From Cinnamomum chago (Eukaryota > Streptophyta > Magnoliopsida > Laurales > Lauraceae), in NCBI GenBank assembly GCA_038049695.1, contig CP142456.1, positions 75,787,422-75,851,421 of the forward strand: 64,000 nt of DNA. Direction: 5' to 3'. Position 1 is the first letter of the stretch. Each line of letters starts with the position of its first letter. Shown piece by piece: positions 11,502 to 23,058 of the stretch. The translations under genes were made by a program, and so were the position numbers. The notes under the pieces were generated by a model, which was given only the letters and a program-made list of their open reading frames with translations, ran no database searches and was not told the origin of the DNA.

Positions 11502-14087
11502 ATGGCTGCCCAAAACCTTCAGCAAAGGACCCTTAATGAACTATTTGCACCATTTTCATCCACTTCACCTAGTTGTATAGTTTTGCCAGAAAATAATGCG
11601 AACCAATTTGAGATCCGGCCCGCCACCATCAACATGTTACCAAAATTCCATGGATCCGAGTGTGAGCAGCCCTATATTCATGTGAACAAATTTCTGACCA
11701 TCTGCCACACGTTTAAGAATCAAAATCTGAATAGTGAAGCTGTGCAGCTTAGGTTGTTTCCCCTCTCACTAGAAGATCATGCAGCCGCTTGGCTGAATTC
11801 CTTGACTCCAAACTCCATTACCACCTGGGATGAGCTTGTGAAAAAGTTTATGTCCAAATTTTTCCCAGTAAGTAAAACTGAGCAGTTTAGGAGTGCCATC
11901 AGGAACTTTAGGGGACGACTCGAGGAGGAGTTTTCCAAAACCTGGGAGAGATTTCATGACCTATTGATCAAATGCCCACATCATGGGATTGACAAAGGAG
12001 AGTTGATACATTTCTTTTATAGAGGTCTTACAAATCCCCAGCGTATCTTGATTGAATCAATGCATAAAGGAGAATTCATGAATCAAACTGCTGATCAAGC
12101 ATACGAATTCCTTGTCAAGCTTGCAGAAAATTCACAAAATTGGAGCAGTAGTAGGAAAGACTTAGAGAGAGATGAGATAGGGATCCAGAAGCCTGGAATG
12201 TACAACATCAAACAAGACCCTGAGTTGAAAAATGTGATGACTAGTTTAGTTCAGGGAGTGGAAAATTTGAGCAAAAAGATAGGATCTATGTCTGTAATGT
12301 CATGCCAACCCACCCCTCAGCAACATGAGCCCACCTTGAGAAGTATGGGCGAACCGCATCATGTTTGTGTGTTATGTGATAGTTGTGAGCACATGGTTGA
12401 GAGTTGCCCTAGTCTACCATTTGTCAAGGCCGAGCAAGCCAATGCGCTGAATTCCTACGGAAACTTTCGGAAACCAACTATTAACACTTTCAGTCAGACC
12501 TACCACCCAGACAATAGGTTTCACCCCAATTTCTCGTTCCGTCAAGCCGAGCCTATTCAGTCCCAAGGAGGTCAGCCCGGATTCCAACCGCAGTATCCTA
12601 GGCAGCAATACCAGCAACCTGCTCAAACTAATCATCCCATAGTTCCTCATCCTCAGCAACCCATACAGCAGAATCAGTTCCAACCACAGAACCAGTGTAG
12701 GGCACTAGTCCCAGATCAGATGCCTAACTACTCTACACCAGCACAAGCCCCTCAGCAATCCTCTCATCTGGAGAACCTGTTGACCAAATTCATTCAAATC
12801 CAAGAGCAGACTAACCAGGCCCAGAACCAGTCCATTGCAAAACTAGAGGCCCAATTAGGTCAGCTCACCTTACAGTTGTCTGAGAAAGAAAAGGGCCAAT
12901 TCCCGAGCCAAACCATTCCTAATCCAAAAGGACAACCCAATCAGCCTAGAGGCCAGTGTTCGGTAGAGAGTAATGAGCATATGCAGGCGATCCATACACT
13001 GAGATCAGGAAAGACTGTTGACAATAGAGTTGAGATGCCTGAAGAGGATCAAAGAGAGAAGATTTTTTTAGGAAAACCAGAGAGTTCGAAGAAAGTTGTC
13101 CAACCCGAGAGAGAGAATGTGAAGAAAGATTTGAAAGAGAATGCAGAAAGAGAAAAAGTGAAAGAGAGAGGAGAATCCATACCAAGAGGAGACCCACAAA
13201 GAGAGCAGATTCAGAAACCCATTGTAGCTGACCCATCATCCTCAGAAGGGGTACCTAGAGCACCATTCCCACACCGATTAAAAGAGACTAGGAAGAAGGA
13301 TCACTTTGAGGGAATCTTAGAAGTTTTCAAAAATGTCCAAATAAACATACCCCTCCTTGATGCCATAAAGCAAATTCCTTCCTACTCCAAGTTTTTGAAA
13401 GACCTGACCACTGTCAAGCGGAAAACATCAGTACCCAGAACCGCTGTGATGGCAGCCCAAGCATCAGGGTTGATCCAACAGACCATTGCACCCAAATACA
13501 AAGACCCTGGCTGTCCTACCATTACCATTCAGATAGGAGACTCCGTCATGGAGAGGTGTCTCCTTGATCTTGGGGCAAGCGTGAATTTACTGCCGTACTC
13601 CGTGTACACGCAGTTAGGCTTGGGAGAGCTGAAGAAGACTGATATTACCCTTTGTCTTGCTGATAGGTCAGTCAAGTATCCAAAAGGTGTGGTTGAAGAT
13701 GTGATCGTAAAAGTTAAGGATTTTTATTTTCCAGTTGATTTTGTGGTTCTAGATACCGAACCAGTGGCAGCCCCCGACCGACATATTCCTGTCATTCTTG
13801 GTCGACCGTTCCTTGCAACATCAGATGCAGTGATTAGATGCAGGAATGGGGTTGTGACACTTAGTTTCGGGAACATGAAGTTGGAGTTGAATGTTTTTCG
13901 TAACGGGCTCCAAACATCAGACCTAGATGATAATGAGGAAGTAAACATGATTGACACATTAGTTGATCAAATAGTTCAATCATCATGTTACACAGATCCG
14001 CTGGAGGAATGTCTGGCCCACTTCAATGCCAACGTAGACATCGACGGGTCCATATGCGAAGTTAATGCATTATTGGATTCGGCCTAG
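11502..14087 (+). CDS. Gag-protease polyprotein (retrotransposon)
   Basis: I place the start at the ATG 11502 (MAAQNLQQRTLNELF), giving 861 residues; an in-frame ATG at 11421 is the alternative. The capsid-type region includes LEDHAAAWLNSLTPNSI and TWDELVKKFMSKFFP (retrotransposon gag family). A zinc knuckle of the form CX2CX4HX4C (CVLCDSCEHMVESC) follows, then a glutamine/proline-rich stretch and a highly charged K/E-rich linker. The aspartic protease carries DLGASVNLLP (codon of the catalytic Asp at 13566-13568), the DLGAS version common in Athila elements. Gag packages the RNA and the protease cuts the polyprotein. The frame ends at TAG 14085-14087, but pol continues in the same frame after a second stop, so this was probably once one gag-pol frame. 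Confidence 0.93.
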   Translation: MAAQNLQQRTLNELFAPFSSTSPSCIVLPENNANQFEIRPATINMLPKFHGSECEQPYIHVNKFLTICHTFKNQNLNSEAVQLRLFPLSLEDHAAAWLNSLTPNSITTWDELVKKFMSKFFPVSKTEQFRSAIRNFRGRLEEEFSKTWERFHDLLIKCPHHGIDKGELIHFFYRGLTNPQRILIESMHKGEFMNQTADQAYEFLVKLAENSQNWSSSRKDLERDEIGIQKPGMYNIKQDPELKNVMTSLVQGVENLSKKIGSMSVMSCQPTPQQHEPTLRSMGEPHHVCVLCDSCEHMVESCPSLPFVKAEQANALNSYGNFRKPTINTFSQTYHPDNRFHPNFSFRQAEPIQSQGGQPGFQPQYPRQQYQQPAQTNHPIVPHPQQPIQQNQFQPQNQCRALVPDQMPNYSTPAQAPQQSSHLENLLTKFIQIQEQTNQAQNQSIAKLEAQLGQLTLQLSEKEKGQFPSQTIPNPKGQPNQPRGQCSVESNEHMQAIHTLRSGKTVDNRVEMPEEDQREKIFLGKPESSKKVVQPERENVKKDLKENAEREKVKERGESIPRGDPQREQIQKPIVADPSSSEGVPRAPFPHRLKETRKKDHFEGILEVFKNVQINIPLLDAIKQIPSYSKFLKDLTTVKRKTSVPRTAVMAAQASGLIQQTIAPKYKDPGCPTITIQIGDSVMERCLLDLGASVNLLPYSVYTQLGLGELKKTDITLCLADRSVKYPKGVVEDVIVKVKDFYFPVDFVVLDTEPVAAPDRHIPVILGRPFLATSDAVIRCRNGVVTLSFGNMKLELNVFRNGLQTSDLDDNEEVNMIDTLVDQIVQSSCYTDPLEECLAHFNANVDIDGSICEVNALLDSA

Positions 14088-14165
14088 CCAATGGATGTTA
14101 GCCAATGGAAGCAGAAAATTAAGCCTATCTTTACATCCACCTCTGAATCTAAGGTCGAAAAATAA

Positions 14166-17087
14166 TCAGTTATTGTTGAGCCACCCAAGTCAGAATTGAA
14201 ACCATTACCCGAGAATTTAAAGTATGCCTACTTGGGGCCCTCTGCTAGCAACCCAGTAATTATCGCCTCAGACCTTGAGGAAGAGCAGGAAAAGAAATTA
14301 CTGGATGTGCTGAAAGACCATCAGAGTGCCCTAGGTTGGACCATCTCGGACATTAAAGGAATCAGTCCCTCTATAGTTATGCATCAGATTCATCTGGAAG
14401 AAGGTGGCAAACCATCTCGTGAACCACAGAGGCGACTGAATCCGGTCCTAAAGGAAGTAGTGAGGGGAGAAGTAATCAAGCTTTTAGACGCTGACATTAT
14501 CTACCCAATTTTTGACAGTCAATGGGTGAGTCCTGTCCAAGTAGTACCCAAGAAATCTGGCGTAACCGTTGTCGCCAACAAGGACAATGAACTGGTCCCA
14601 ACCCGTGTTCAAACAGGTTGGAGAGTCTGTATTGATTACAGAAAATTGAATTCAATGACCAGGAAGGACCACTTTCCATTACCCTTCATTGATCAGATGT
14701 TGGAAAGATTAGCCGGCCATGCTTTCTATTGCTTCTTGGATGGTTATTCAGGATATAACCAGATTCATATCTCCCCCGAGGACCAAGAGAAGACAACCTT
14801 CACCTGTCCTTTTGGCACATTTGCCTACAGGCGTATGCCGTTTGGCCTGTGCAACGCACCTGCGACTTTTCAAAGGTGTATGTTGAGCATTTTCTCAGAC
14901 ATGGTGGAGAGATTTTTGGAAGTCTTCATGGATGACTTCTTTGTTTTTGGCTCGAGTTTTGATAGTTGTCTACACCATTTGACCCTGGTATTACAAAGAT
15001 GTAAGGAAAAGAACCTGGTCTTGAATTGGGAGAAGTGTCATTTTATGGTCAAATCGGGCATTGTTTTGGGTCATATTGTGTCGAGTAAGGGCATTGAAGT
15101 AGATAAAGCCAAGGTCGACTTGATTGTGAACCTGCCCCCTCCTAAAACTGTGCGAGAGGTGAGAGCCTTTTTGGGCCATGCAGGCTTCTATCGGCGCTTT
15201 ATCAAGGACTTCAGCAAAATTGTTCGCCCTCTCTGTGATCTCTTGGCAAAGAATGCTATTTTTGATTTTTCTGCTACATGTTTAGAATCATTTGATCGTT
15301 TGAAACGAGAGTTGACATCTGCACCCATTATCCGTCCTCCTGATTGGACGAAACCTTTTGAATTGATGTGCGATGCCTCTAATTATGCTCTTGGAGCTGT
15401 ACTGGGACAGAGGATAGATAAATCGCCTCACGTCATCTACTATGCTAGTAGGACCCTTAACGACGCACAGCTTAACTATACCACCACTGAGAAGGAATTA
15501 CTGGTTGTCGTCTTTGCGTTGGATAAGTTCAGATCCTATCTCATAGGGTCAAAAGTCATTGTCTTCACTGATCATGCCGCATTGAAATATTTGTTGAGCA
15601 AGAAATATGCCAAAGCTCGGCTGATCAAGTGGATACTGCTTTTGCAAGAATTTGATCTTGAGATACGGGATAAAAAGGGGTCTGAAAACGTGGTAGCTGA
15701 CCATGTTTCACGTTTGATTGTCGATTCCTCTGATGACTATCCGATTTCAGAAACCTTCCCAGATGAGCAATTGTTGTTGATCGATAGTAAAACCCCGTGG
15801 TATGCAGATATAGTTAACTATCTGGTGACCGGGAAAACACCAAGCAATTGGTCAAAAAATGACCAATTCCGCTTATTGTCTAGGGCTAAATACTATTTTT
15901 GGGATGATCCCTATTTATTTAAACAATGCCCTGACCAAATCATTAGGAGGTGTGTACCCGAGATGGACCAGAAGAGCATACTTGAATTCTGTCATAACCA
16001 TGCTTGCGGGGGACATTTTTCTAGTAAAAAGACAGCAGCAAAGGTGCTGCAATCTAGATTTATTTGGCCTACCCTTTTCAAGGATGCACATGAGCACTGT
16101 AAGAATTGTGACCGGTGTCAACGATTGGGGAGGATCTCTAAGAGGAATGAAATGCCCCAACAACCTATCTTGATCGTTGAGTTGTTTGACGTTTGGGGTA
16201 TAGACTTCATGGGACCATTTCCCGTTTCTTTTGGTTATCAGTATATTCTTGTTGCGGTTGATTATGTGTCTAAGTGGATAGAGGCCATTCCTTGCAAGAC
16301 CAATGACCACAAGGTTGTGGTTGAATTTTTGAAAAACCAAGTTTTCGCTCGCTTTGGTATACCCCGCGCAATCATCAGCAACGGTGGTAAGCACTTTTGC
16401 AACCGAGTATTTCAAGCTTTAATGGGAAAGTACCACATCACACACAAAGTTGCCACACCATACCATCCCCAGACTAGCGGGCAAGTAGAAATTTCCAATC
16501 GTGAGATCAAGAACATCTTGGAAAAGACAGTCAATCCAAATCGGAAAGACTGGTCTCTGCGTTTACACGATGCACTGTGGGCATATCGGACAGCCTTTAA
16601 GACACCTATCGGAATGTCTCCGTACAGGTTGGTCTTCGGCAAGGCGTGCCACTTGCCGGTTGAGCTCGAACATCGAGCATATTGGGCGATCAAGCATCTA
16701 AACTTTGACTTAGAAAAGGCTGGGGTCCAACGGAAACTTCAGCTTGCTGAATTAGAGGAAATGAGGAATGAATCATATGAATCTGTGAGGAGTTATAAGG
16801 CCAGGACCAAAATGTTTCATGATAAGAGAATTCTAACAAAAGAGTTCCATCCTGGTCAGAAAGTTTTGCTATATAATTCCAGATTACACTTATTCCCAGG
16901 CAAGCTAAAGTCTCGATGGTCAGGACCCTATGTCGTTCAGATAGTCCATTCCCACGGTGCAGTTGAACTTTTGAATCCCAGAGATGGTAGCACCTTCCAA
17001 GTAAATGGGCAGAGATTGAAAGAGTACCTTGAGTTCATGGATCACGAGAATGTTGTTGAGGAGGTCCTTCTTGTGGAACCTGGATAA
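14166..17087 (+). CDS. Pol: reverse transcriptase, RNase H, integrase (retrotransposon)
   Basis: Open frame after the second in-frame stop (TAA 14163-14165); it has no ATG near its start, so it cannot be made alone by normal initiation. Domains in order: reverse transcriptase ([11 protein letters not shown]; active-site FMDDF with Asp codons at 14931-14936), RNase H ([43 protein letters not shown]), integrase with HHCC zinc finger (HNHACGGHF...CKNCDRCQR), core and a short C-terminal region. The integrase core keeps the first Asp (WGIDFMGPF) and the Glu ([13 protein letters not shown]), but the second catalytic Asp is Asn: [10 protein letters not shown], codon AAC at 16380-16382. The domain order RT-RH-IN is that of Ty3/gypsy. 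Sequence quality is otherwise good, with no frameshift seen over 970 codons. Confidence 0.93.
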   Translation, partial: SVIVEPPKSELKPLPENLKYAYLGPSASNPVIIASDLEEEQEKKLLDVLKDHQSALGWTISDIKGISPSIVMHQIHLEEGGKPSREPQRRLNPVLKEVVRGEVIKLLDADIIYPIFDSQWVSPVQVVPKKSGVTVVANKDNELVPTRVQTGWRVCIDYRKLNSMTRKDHFPLPFIDQMLERLAGHAFYCFLDGYSGYNQIHISPEDQEKTTFTCPFGTFAYRRMPFGLCNAPATFQRCMLSIFSDMVERFLEVFMDDFFVFGSSFDSCLHHLTLVLQRCKEKNLVLNWEKCHFMVKSGIVLGHIVSSKGIEVDKAKVDLIVNLPPPKTVREVRAFLGHAGFYRRFIKDFSKIVRPLCDLLAKNAIFDFSATCLESFDRLKRELTSAPIIRPPDWTKPFELMCDASNYALGAVLGQRIDKSPHVIYYASRTLNDAQLNYTTTEKELLVVVFALDKFRSYLIGSKVIVFTDHAALKYLLSKKYAKARLIKWILLLQEFDLEIRDKKGSENVVADHVSRLIVDSSDDYPISETFPDEQLLLIDSKTPWYADIVNYLVTGKTPSNWSKNDQFRLLSRAKYYFWDDPYLFKQCPDQIIRRCVPEMDQKSILEFCHNHACGGHFSSKKTAAKVLQSRFIWPTLFKDAHEHCKNCDRCQRLGRISKRNEMPQQPILIVELFDVWGIDFMGPFPVSFGYQYILVAVDYVSKWIEAIPCKTNDHKVVVEFLKNQVFARFGIPRAIISNGGKHFCNRVFQALMGKYHITHKVATPYHPQTSGQVEISNREIKNILEKTVNPNRKDWSLRLHDALWAYRTAFKTPIGMSPYRLVFGKACHLPVELEHRAYWAIKHLNFDLEKAGVQRKLQLAELEEMRNESYESVRSYKARTKMFHDKRILTKEFHPGQKVLLYNSRLHLFPGKLKSRWSGPYVVQIVHSHGAVELLNPRDGSTFQVNGQRLKEYLEFMDHENVVEEVLLVEPG

Positions 17088-18940
17088 ATGGACCTCATAC
17101 CCTGTTAGTTACGTCTGGCTGAAGACATTAAACTTAGCGCTTGTTGGGAGGCAACCCAATATACCCGTGTGTCGACACCCTATGGTAAGAAATTCCAATT
17201 TATCTTCCTTTTTCTATTTTATTTATGTTCTGCATAAACATTGGGGACAATGTTTAGGATAGGTTTGGGGGTGAGGCACTGCATTTCATGCATTGCATTT
17301 TGCATGTACATAAGTCTTGTTTTCCATTTATACCAAAAAACCCTAAAAATTTAAAAAATTCCAAAATCACTAAAAATCTGAAAAAATTTTAAAAATTGTC
17401 CATGGATTTTAGCTTGAAGAGTTGTCAACAGAAACTTTTTACACATTTAGCCACATGAATGTAGTCCAAGAGAAGAGCAAATCACTTCTGAGATACCTGA
17501 AAGAATCATTAGTGGAGACTAGAACCCATTGAGCGATTGAGCCTATCTATATCCGTTTGGGTGATGACTCTTCTGTGCTATTCCTGAGTAGAATGAAGAG
17601 CTACTCCTAGAGCTTCTTAGTCCAGCATTTCCGATCTCATAAGTGCTATTCCTTGTTCTAACCATAGAGGTGACATCAAAATGCGAAGAAACCTTGACTT
17701 GTAGCTTATGATGCATTTTGCTGAACTTAGGGGAAGATGATAGGCATTCTAAAAAGAAACCATGGCCAAAATTTTGAATCCACATTTTATATCCTTAGTA
17801 GCCTTCTTGAGCCTATCTTACAAGAAACCTTCCTTCATTGACCCAAGCCTCATCACCCACATATATATCATCCTTTTTGACCTATTGTTTTTTAGAAGGG
17901 TAATGATACATGATGAGAGGAAGGATTTGAGCATTAGCGTTGAAGACTTCACATGGGCTATCAAAAAAATAGATGTTCTACAAAGGGATGACAATGGAAT
18001 TTGAGAGTTGAAAGTCCAAAGAAAAAAGAAAAAAAAAGAGAGAGAAAAAAAAAACCAAAAAAAGAAAAAAATAGAGAGAGAGAGAGAGAGAAAAAAAAAT
18101 AGAAATGAGAACCAAAGAAAAAGATATGGGAAATCAAAGAAAATCAAGCACAAAAAAAAGAAAAGAAAAGATAGAGTGGAATAAAGAACACAAAGCAAAA
18201 GAAGTGAAGACAGTTGAAGACCTTCCTATGAAGACTTGAAGACCCTTACCTTATCAAAAAACTTTAGCCATATTTAACCATTATCCCACCTATTAAACCC
18301 TAACCCCATTACAACCTATGAAAGACCTATTGGATCCTAAGAAAGGTTAGGTGTTGAATGAGTGAGAAGTTGAGTGAGCATTTCCACCTTCTATTGGTTA
18401 TATCTTGTTCTATGAGATCAATCCTTCTATACATAAACTCCATTCTTCATCAATTATGTGAGTTCTTAGCCTTGTTCATACTCACATACTGGCAGTTAGT
18501 CAGTAAAATTTGTGTGCTTCCATTGTTGAGAGTATGACCTGTAAGGCTGTAGTCAAAGCGAAATGTATTTCGAAGGGGATTAAGGTTGTGTGAGATTCGA
18601 CTTAAAGATTGCATGATTATTGGCTAAATACACACACATACACAGTTGGACTTAGGTATTGACTGTCATATCTTCAAGAGTTGGCTAGTATTCTTGCTAA
18701 GGACTGTTGGACACCAAAAATATTTTCTTTTCAAAATAAAAAGAATTTTGTGGGATTTATTCGCTGAAAACCCTCACGAGACAAAACTCGTCCACTAGGG
18801 GAAACCTAGGGGTTTTATGGCTTGTTGCACGAGCTAAGTGCAACCGCGATTCCTGCGAAAGTGAGTTAGGATCTTTATTGTGTTTTCTTGCATATTGTTT
18901 AGTTTTTCTTCATAGTTTTGCTCGGGACTAGCAAAATGTA
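17088..18940 (+). other. Untranslated 3' region of the Athila-type element
   Basis: Begins with gcgcttgttgggaggcaaccc (17140s), a sequence often found after pol in this lineage. No env-like frame. An A/G-rich stretch with AG repeats runs from about 18017 to 18200. Short frames are compositional. Confidence 0.7.
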
Positions 18941-18952
18941 GGTTTGGGGGTG
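18941..18952 (+). other. Purine-rich tract before the 3' LTR
   Basis: ggtttgggggtg abuts the 3' LTR and is the expected primer site for plus-strand DNA synthesis. It is interrupted by three T, so the functional core is the G-run. Confidence 0.7.
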
Positions 18953-20551
18953 TGATGAGTGTTAAATATTGCATATTTTACCCCTCATTAGTCCGAGTTT
19001 TATCAACATCTCATATGCATATCATTTGCCTTACACAGAGATTTTATCATTCTATCACATTAACGGATTATCGGATTATCATGTATAAATCCGATTATTT
19101 GTAGCACATTTTTATGAATTTCTCTTGTGTAGGTGGACCCCGTGACTATCCTAACATTCCGGCTAGTGTCCCAAGCCATCAAGAAGAGATTTCAATAAAG
19201 AAATTACATGAAGAAATCTTAGGAAGTGTTGAAGAATTCCAAAATAAGAGGAGAAGACTTTATGGATAAAAGAAGTCATTTTCTAGCACAAAGGATTTGT
19301 TGGTGTATTGGTTGGAGCTTGGGTTGGTATGGAATAGGTTATGGGTTCAAATCCTAACAATTGCATATTATTTTTTTTTTCCATCCAACTCACCTCTCCA
19401 TGTGAAAGGATATGAGCCAATCAAAGCTTGCCATAACACAAATTCATGTGAAAGGATATGAGCCAATCAAATGTCTTCAATGTTCCTATAAATTAGAATG
19501 TTTTTGTAGAGTGAGGGGGATCTTTTGGCAAGTTAGTCTTCTTGCAATTTTATTTTTACTCTTAGATTGTAATTAGGAGCTACTTTGTAACTAATCTAGA
19601 GAGAGTGTGTATTTGAAAATCATTAATGAAGATTTGGAGCTCTTTCTTGATGTTTAGTGGCTAAGGCTCTTGGATTAGGCTCTCCTTTTGAAGCTAAGTA
19701 ATGTGATTAGTTCAATTATATGCATGTTTTAGTTCAAATTCCTTACTTTTGCCTTCATTGATTAATAGATCTTAAATCTAATTGTGTTAATCTCTCTCAT
19801 TTTTCATGCTCTATCTCTACACTTGATGCTTGGATAATCTCAATTGATGCTTTGTAGTTAGATTAAGTTCTCTCACATAGCATGCTCTAGAGCCCTTATC
19901 TTTGATCTTTTGTAACTTGATTTTGATGATTTATTGTTAGGGTGGCTAAATGATGATTTAGGATCTTGGCCTTTTATTTTCTTTACTTTGATCTTCATTG
20001 TTATATCATCCAACCCAATTAGGCAAGAGATTGCTAATTGAATTGTAGATTTGGGAGTTGAATTAGAACATGCATTGGTTGAATTAATTTCATACTTAGT
20101 GGATTTTGGATTGCCTAATCTCTTCTTTTTATTGTTGTTAATTTAAATCCTTGTTTAATTTGTTATTTTCACTTTTAGATTCTTACATCCACATTTCAAA
20201 TCACTTGTTTTAAAACCCTACACATTTCACACCACATCTTCATATAAATCTTCCATTTCCACCACCATTCATCCATCCACTAGTTTAGTGTAGTTTGTTA
20301 GATTAGCTTAGATTTTGTTAATTTCATACCTTAGATTGTTAATTAGTTGTTTACATTGCATAGTTTATTAGTTTTAATTATTCGCTTCATTTGTCTATAT
20401 TAGCTATATCTTAGTTCAATTCTACATTAATTGGATTCATTGCTTGTTCCATCCTCTCCTCGTGGGATCGATAATCCGGACTCTTTAGTCCTTTACTACT
20501 TGACGACACCGTAGTCTTGCGGTTAAGCGTTACACATCTAAGTGTCGATCA
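18953..20551 (+). repeat. 3' LTR of the Athila-type element
   Basis: 1,599 bp, same ends as the 5' LTR and nearly identical, but about 186 bp shorter because the CCAAT-containing repeat block upstream of the TATA box (19487-19493) has fewer copies. Followed by the duplication ttgct at 20552-20556. Confidence 0.95.
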
Positions 20552-20971
20552 TTGCTTGGTGCGGATGCATATTTATTACTAAAAACTAGTATTAAAGAGG
20601 AGAGTGAGAAAATGAAGAAATAAAGAGAGGAAAAGTTTTCTGCCGAAATGGACTTCTCATACCCCCACAGAAACTCTATTTCCAAACTATTCAAGGAAAA
20701 TGTTGACGTGGTGAAAAAGCATTTCCATAGAAAATTATCGCACCAAACACATGAAAAATAGTTTTCCATAGAAAAATATACCTTTTCTGCTGAAATGGAT
20801 TCCACAAACATGCCCTAAAAGTGTGTCGTGTTAGATAAAATGAAATACAATCTCCCACACATATGTGTGAGTGTATGTGGGAAACTCTACCATGGAGCCT
20901 ACATATTGATGACCAAAACTGTTTCAAATGAATGCCATGCCCTTCAACTGTACATCCTCAATTTTACTTTA

Positions 20972-21904
20972 GAGGAAACTACCCAGAAAAGGACCCTAAA
21001 TGGCCACTAATCGAAAAAAATGTCACTAGTCAATATTGCACGGAAGTGGTTCTCTGTGATCACTTCCGTTTTTTTTTTATTAAAGATTTAAACGTGTGAC
21101 GACGTCATCGCTTAATATCCCATTTAAACGTGTGATGACGTCGTCGCTTAATCACCTGAAACCCCATTTCCTCCATTCCCCCCTTGTTCCTCCTATCATT
21201 TTCCCCCTTTCTCTGGTGGTTTTCTTCTGCCCCTCCTCACACTCTACCATCAAGCACGTCACTCCGTTCTCTAATTCCTCAGCACTAACCCACCCATCTT
21301 TCTCATAATCCACATTGAATTCCATCCACAATGCGAAACGAATCCCCCTACAGCAACGCGTCCAAGGATGGCCACTTGTGGGATTCAAGATTGCAGAACC
21401 AATCCACGACCTTTGGTTTGGTCTAGAAACACATATGGTAGGATTTTGTTGAGATCTGTGTCTGTTGATGAGCGACATCGCAAAGACCATAGAAAATGGT
21501 GACTGCTGCGTTTAAGGCCCAATGCCATTTCTTTGAGTTGTCCAGTTGAGAAGGAACCCATGCTTCCAAAGCACAAGAATACCACAGATGAGTGGGGCTG
21601 TTGGTCAAGTCATTCCATCAATTGGCTCGTCTGTAGTTTTTGAGATTCCTAACTCAGAGAGGGGGGGAAAGGAAACCGCCAGAGAAATGGGGAAAACGAA
21701 GGGGAAAATGGGGTTCCAGGCAATTCAGCGACGACGTCGTCACACGTTTAAATGAGATATTAAATGACAGAGTCGTCACACATTTAAATCTTTAATAAAA
21801 ATAAAAACAAAAGTGGTCACAAGGAACCACTTCCGTGCAATATTGACTAGTGACATCTTTTTCGGCTAGTGGCCATCTAGGGTCCTTTTTTTTGTAGTTT
21901 CCTC
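20972..21904. mobile_element. Mutator-like element with long terminal inverted repeats
   Basis: 933 bp. The first roughly 195 bp (from gaggaaactac, through gtcactagtcaatattgcac and the repeated tttaaacgtgtga/tgacgtcgtcg segments) recur inverted at the right end with about 85% identity. The flanking 9-mers tttacttta and tttatttca match at seven of nine positions, consistent with an old 9-bp Mutator duplication. The centre (about 21170-21700) has no recognisable transposase; frames on both strands are short and match no family I know, so it is non-autonomous and may or may not carry a captured fragment. Confidence 0.82.
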
Positions 21905-22154
21905 TTTATTTCATTTTGGAGTTGGTCCTACCATAAAATTGAATATATGATTAATAATATAATTAGCATAGTTTTACACATTTATTAAATTATGCATTAA
22001 TCACATTATAAATTATGTTCAATATAACAATGGGACAAACTCTAACTGAAATAGAATTTTTAGGACATGTCATTAAAGTGGATGACCATTTTCAACACGT
22101 TAGATTATCAATAGATGGACCAACAAGTTTGTTGGAGGCGGTTAGGGATTCAAA
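21905..22154. other. Intergenic
   Basis: AT-rich sequence resembling 22700-22880 (gtgattagcac..., gttcaat..., ggacatgtca..., gattatcaatag...), so probably another dispersed repeat. No gene. Confidence 0.4.
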
Positions 22155-22374
22155 TTTTTTTTTTTTTTTGCTAACAGAGGGTTCTCAACCATTTAAACTG
22201 GACTAATCCCTCTGGACCCAGTAAGAAGCCGGATAAAACCCTTGTGGCCCCCAGGTGGTAGCACAAGTGGACTCAACCTTCAATTTCTGAAGAGATGGAG
22301 ACAGAGGATTGATACCAAGACCTCTAATTCCTAAAGAGGGAGGAACCGTGGTCTCAACCACTCGACCAACCCCT
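22155..22374 (-). mobile_element. tRNA-derived SINE (minus strand)
   Basis: On the minus strand it starts ggggttggtcgagtggttga, with an A-box at 22358-22368 and a B-box-like ggtatcaatcc downstream, and ends in a 15-base A-tail (plus-strand T-run 22155-22169). Its body contains ccggcttcttactgggtcc and agggattagtc, resembling the SINE at 51636-51815 (ccggcttcccctgggcc, agggatttgtc), so the two appear to be related families. Confidence 0.65.
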
Positions 22375-23058
22375 TTTAGGGTTAAACTTGTTGTTTAATA
22401 TTGAGAATCATGGTCGGTTGGAAAATTATTAGCCTCAACTAGTACCACATGGGGATCCCCAAAGTTGGCTCCTACACGCTTCTTGAGTGGGATGTGTGGA
22501 ACTCTACCGCACAGACAGTTTTCTTCTTTTTTTAAAGATAAGTTCTTTTTCTATCCTCATTAATCAAATATACTGAAAAGGAGTAACAAGAAACTAGTTA
22601 CACCCAATGGGACATACACCTTCATACAATTAATAAGCTTTTAACTGTGGGGGGCAGCTATAGATAAATCTAATCCGTTTGAAATTACTTGCATGCCTTC
22701 TCAAATTTTAACTCAATGGTCTACCGTAAGTCTAATCACATGACTGATAATGTGATTAGCACAATCTTATGTATAAACCATGTGTTCAATCTTAACGTGG
22801 AACTAACTCCAATGGAAGAAAAATTCAGAACATGTCACGAGAAGGAATGACAAGCTTTTTGGATTGTTTGGATTATCAATAGGTAGGCCCCATTATAGAG
22901 TTCTACCCATCATACTGCAAGTGCATGTGGGAGACCCCTTAATATAATTGAGTTGAGTCAAATTAGGGAACCCGGACTCACCAGCACCATGACAAAGGCA
23001 ACATAAGATCTTTCAATAAAGGTAGGTTGAGCTTGATATGGATCCTCAAGGTTGAGAG
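22375..23058. other. Intergenic, no supported gene
   Basis: No exon or RNA gene seen. It includes the diverged second copy of the repeat at 21930-22140. Confidence 0.5.

Larger units (their letters stand above)
8521..20551 (+). mobile_element. Athila-type Ty3/gypsy LTR retrotransposon
   Basis: 12,031 bp with two LTRs (8521-10305, 18953-20551), both TG...CA, flanked by the 5-bp duplication ttgct (8516-8520 and 20552-20556). Order: LTR, tRNA-Asp primer site, leader, gag-protease, reverse transcriptase-RNase H-integrase, a 1.85-kb tail without an env-like gene, purine-rich tract, LTR. The reverse transcriptase sequence and tRNA-Asp primer both fit the Athila lineage. Outside one length difference the LTRs differ at only about ten positions by eye (under 1%), so the insertion is recent. 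It is no longer autonomous as it stands: two stop codons separate gag-protease from pol, and the integrase has a changed catalytic residue. Confidence 0.95.
8365..20815. mobile_element. PIF/Harbinger-like MITE, split by the Athila element
   Basis: The left part (8365-8520) begins gggcatgtttgcgtacatgc; the right part (20557-20815) ends with ttccacaaacatgccc, its inverted counterpart. Trinucleotide taa flanks both ends (8362-8364 and 20816-20818), the duplication typical of PIF/Harbinger. Without the retrotransposon and one copy of its 5-bp duplication the MITE would be about 415 bp. No transposase. Similar termini occur at 42531-42898 and 45010-45275. Confidence 0.75.

Noticed and set aside
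17818-18198. Phenylalanine-rich minus-strand frame of 126 codons in the retrotransposon tail
   Set aside because: Compositional: it is the complement of an A/G-rich stretch. It is not an env gene, which would be on the plus strand here.
21152-21608. Minus-strand frames inside the Mutator-like element as a host gene
   Set aside because: Short, overlapping in several frames, no splice sites or known domain; kept only as a possible captured fragment.
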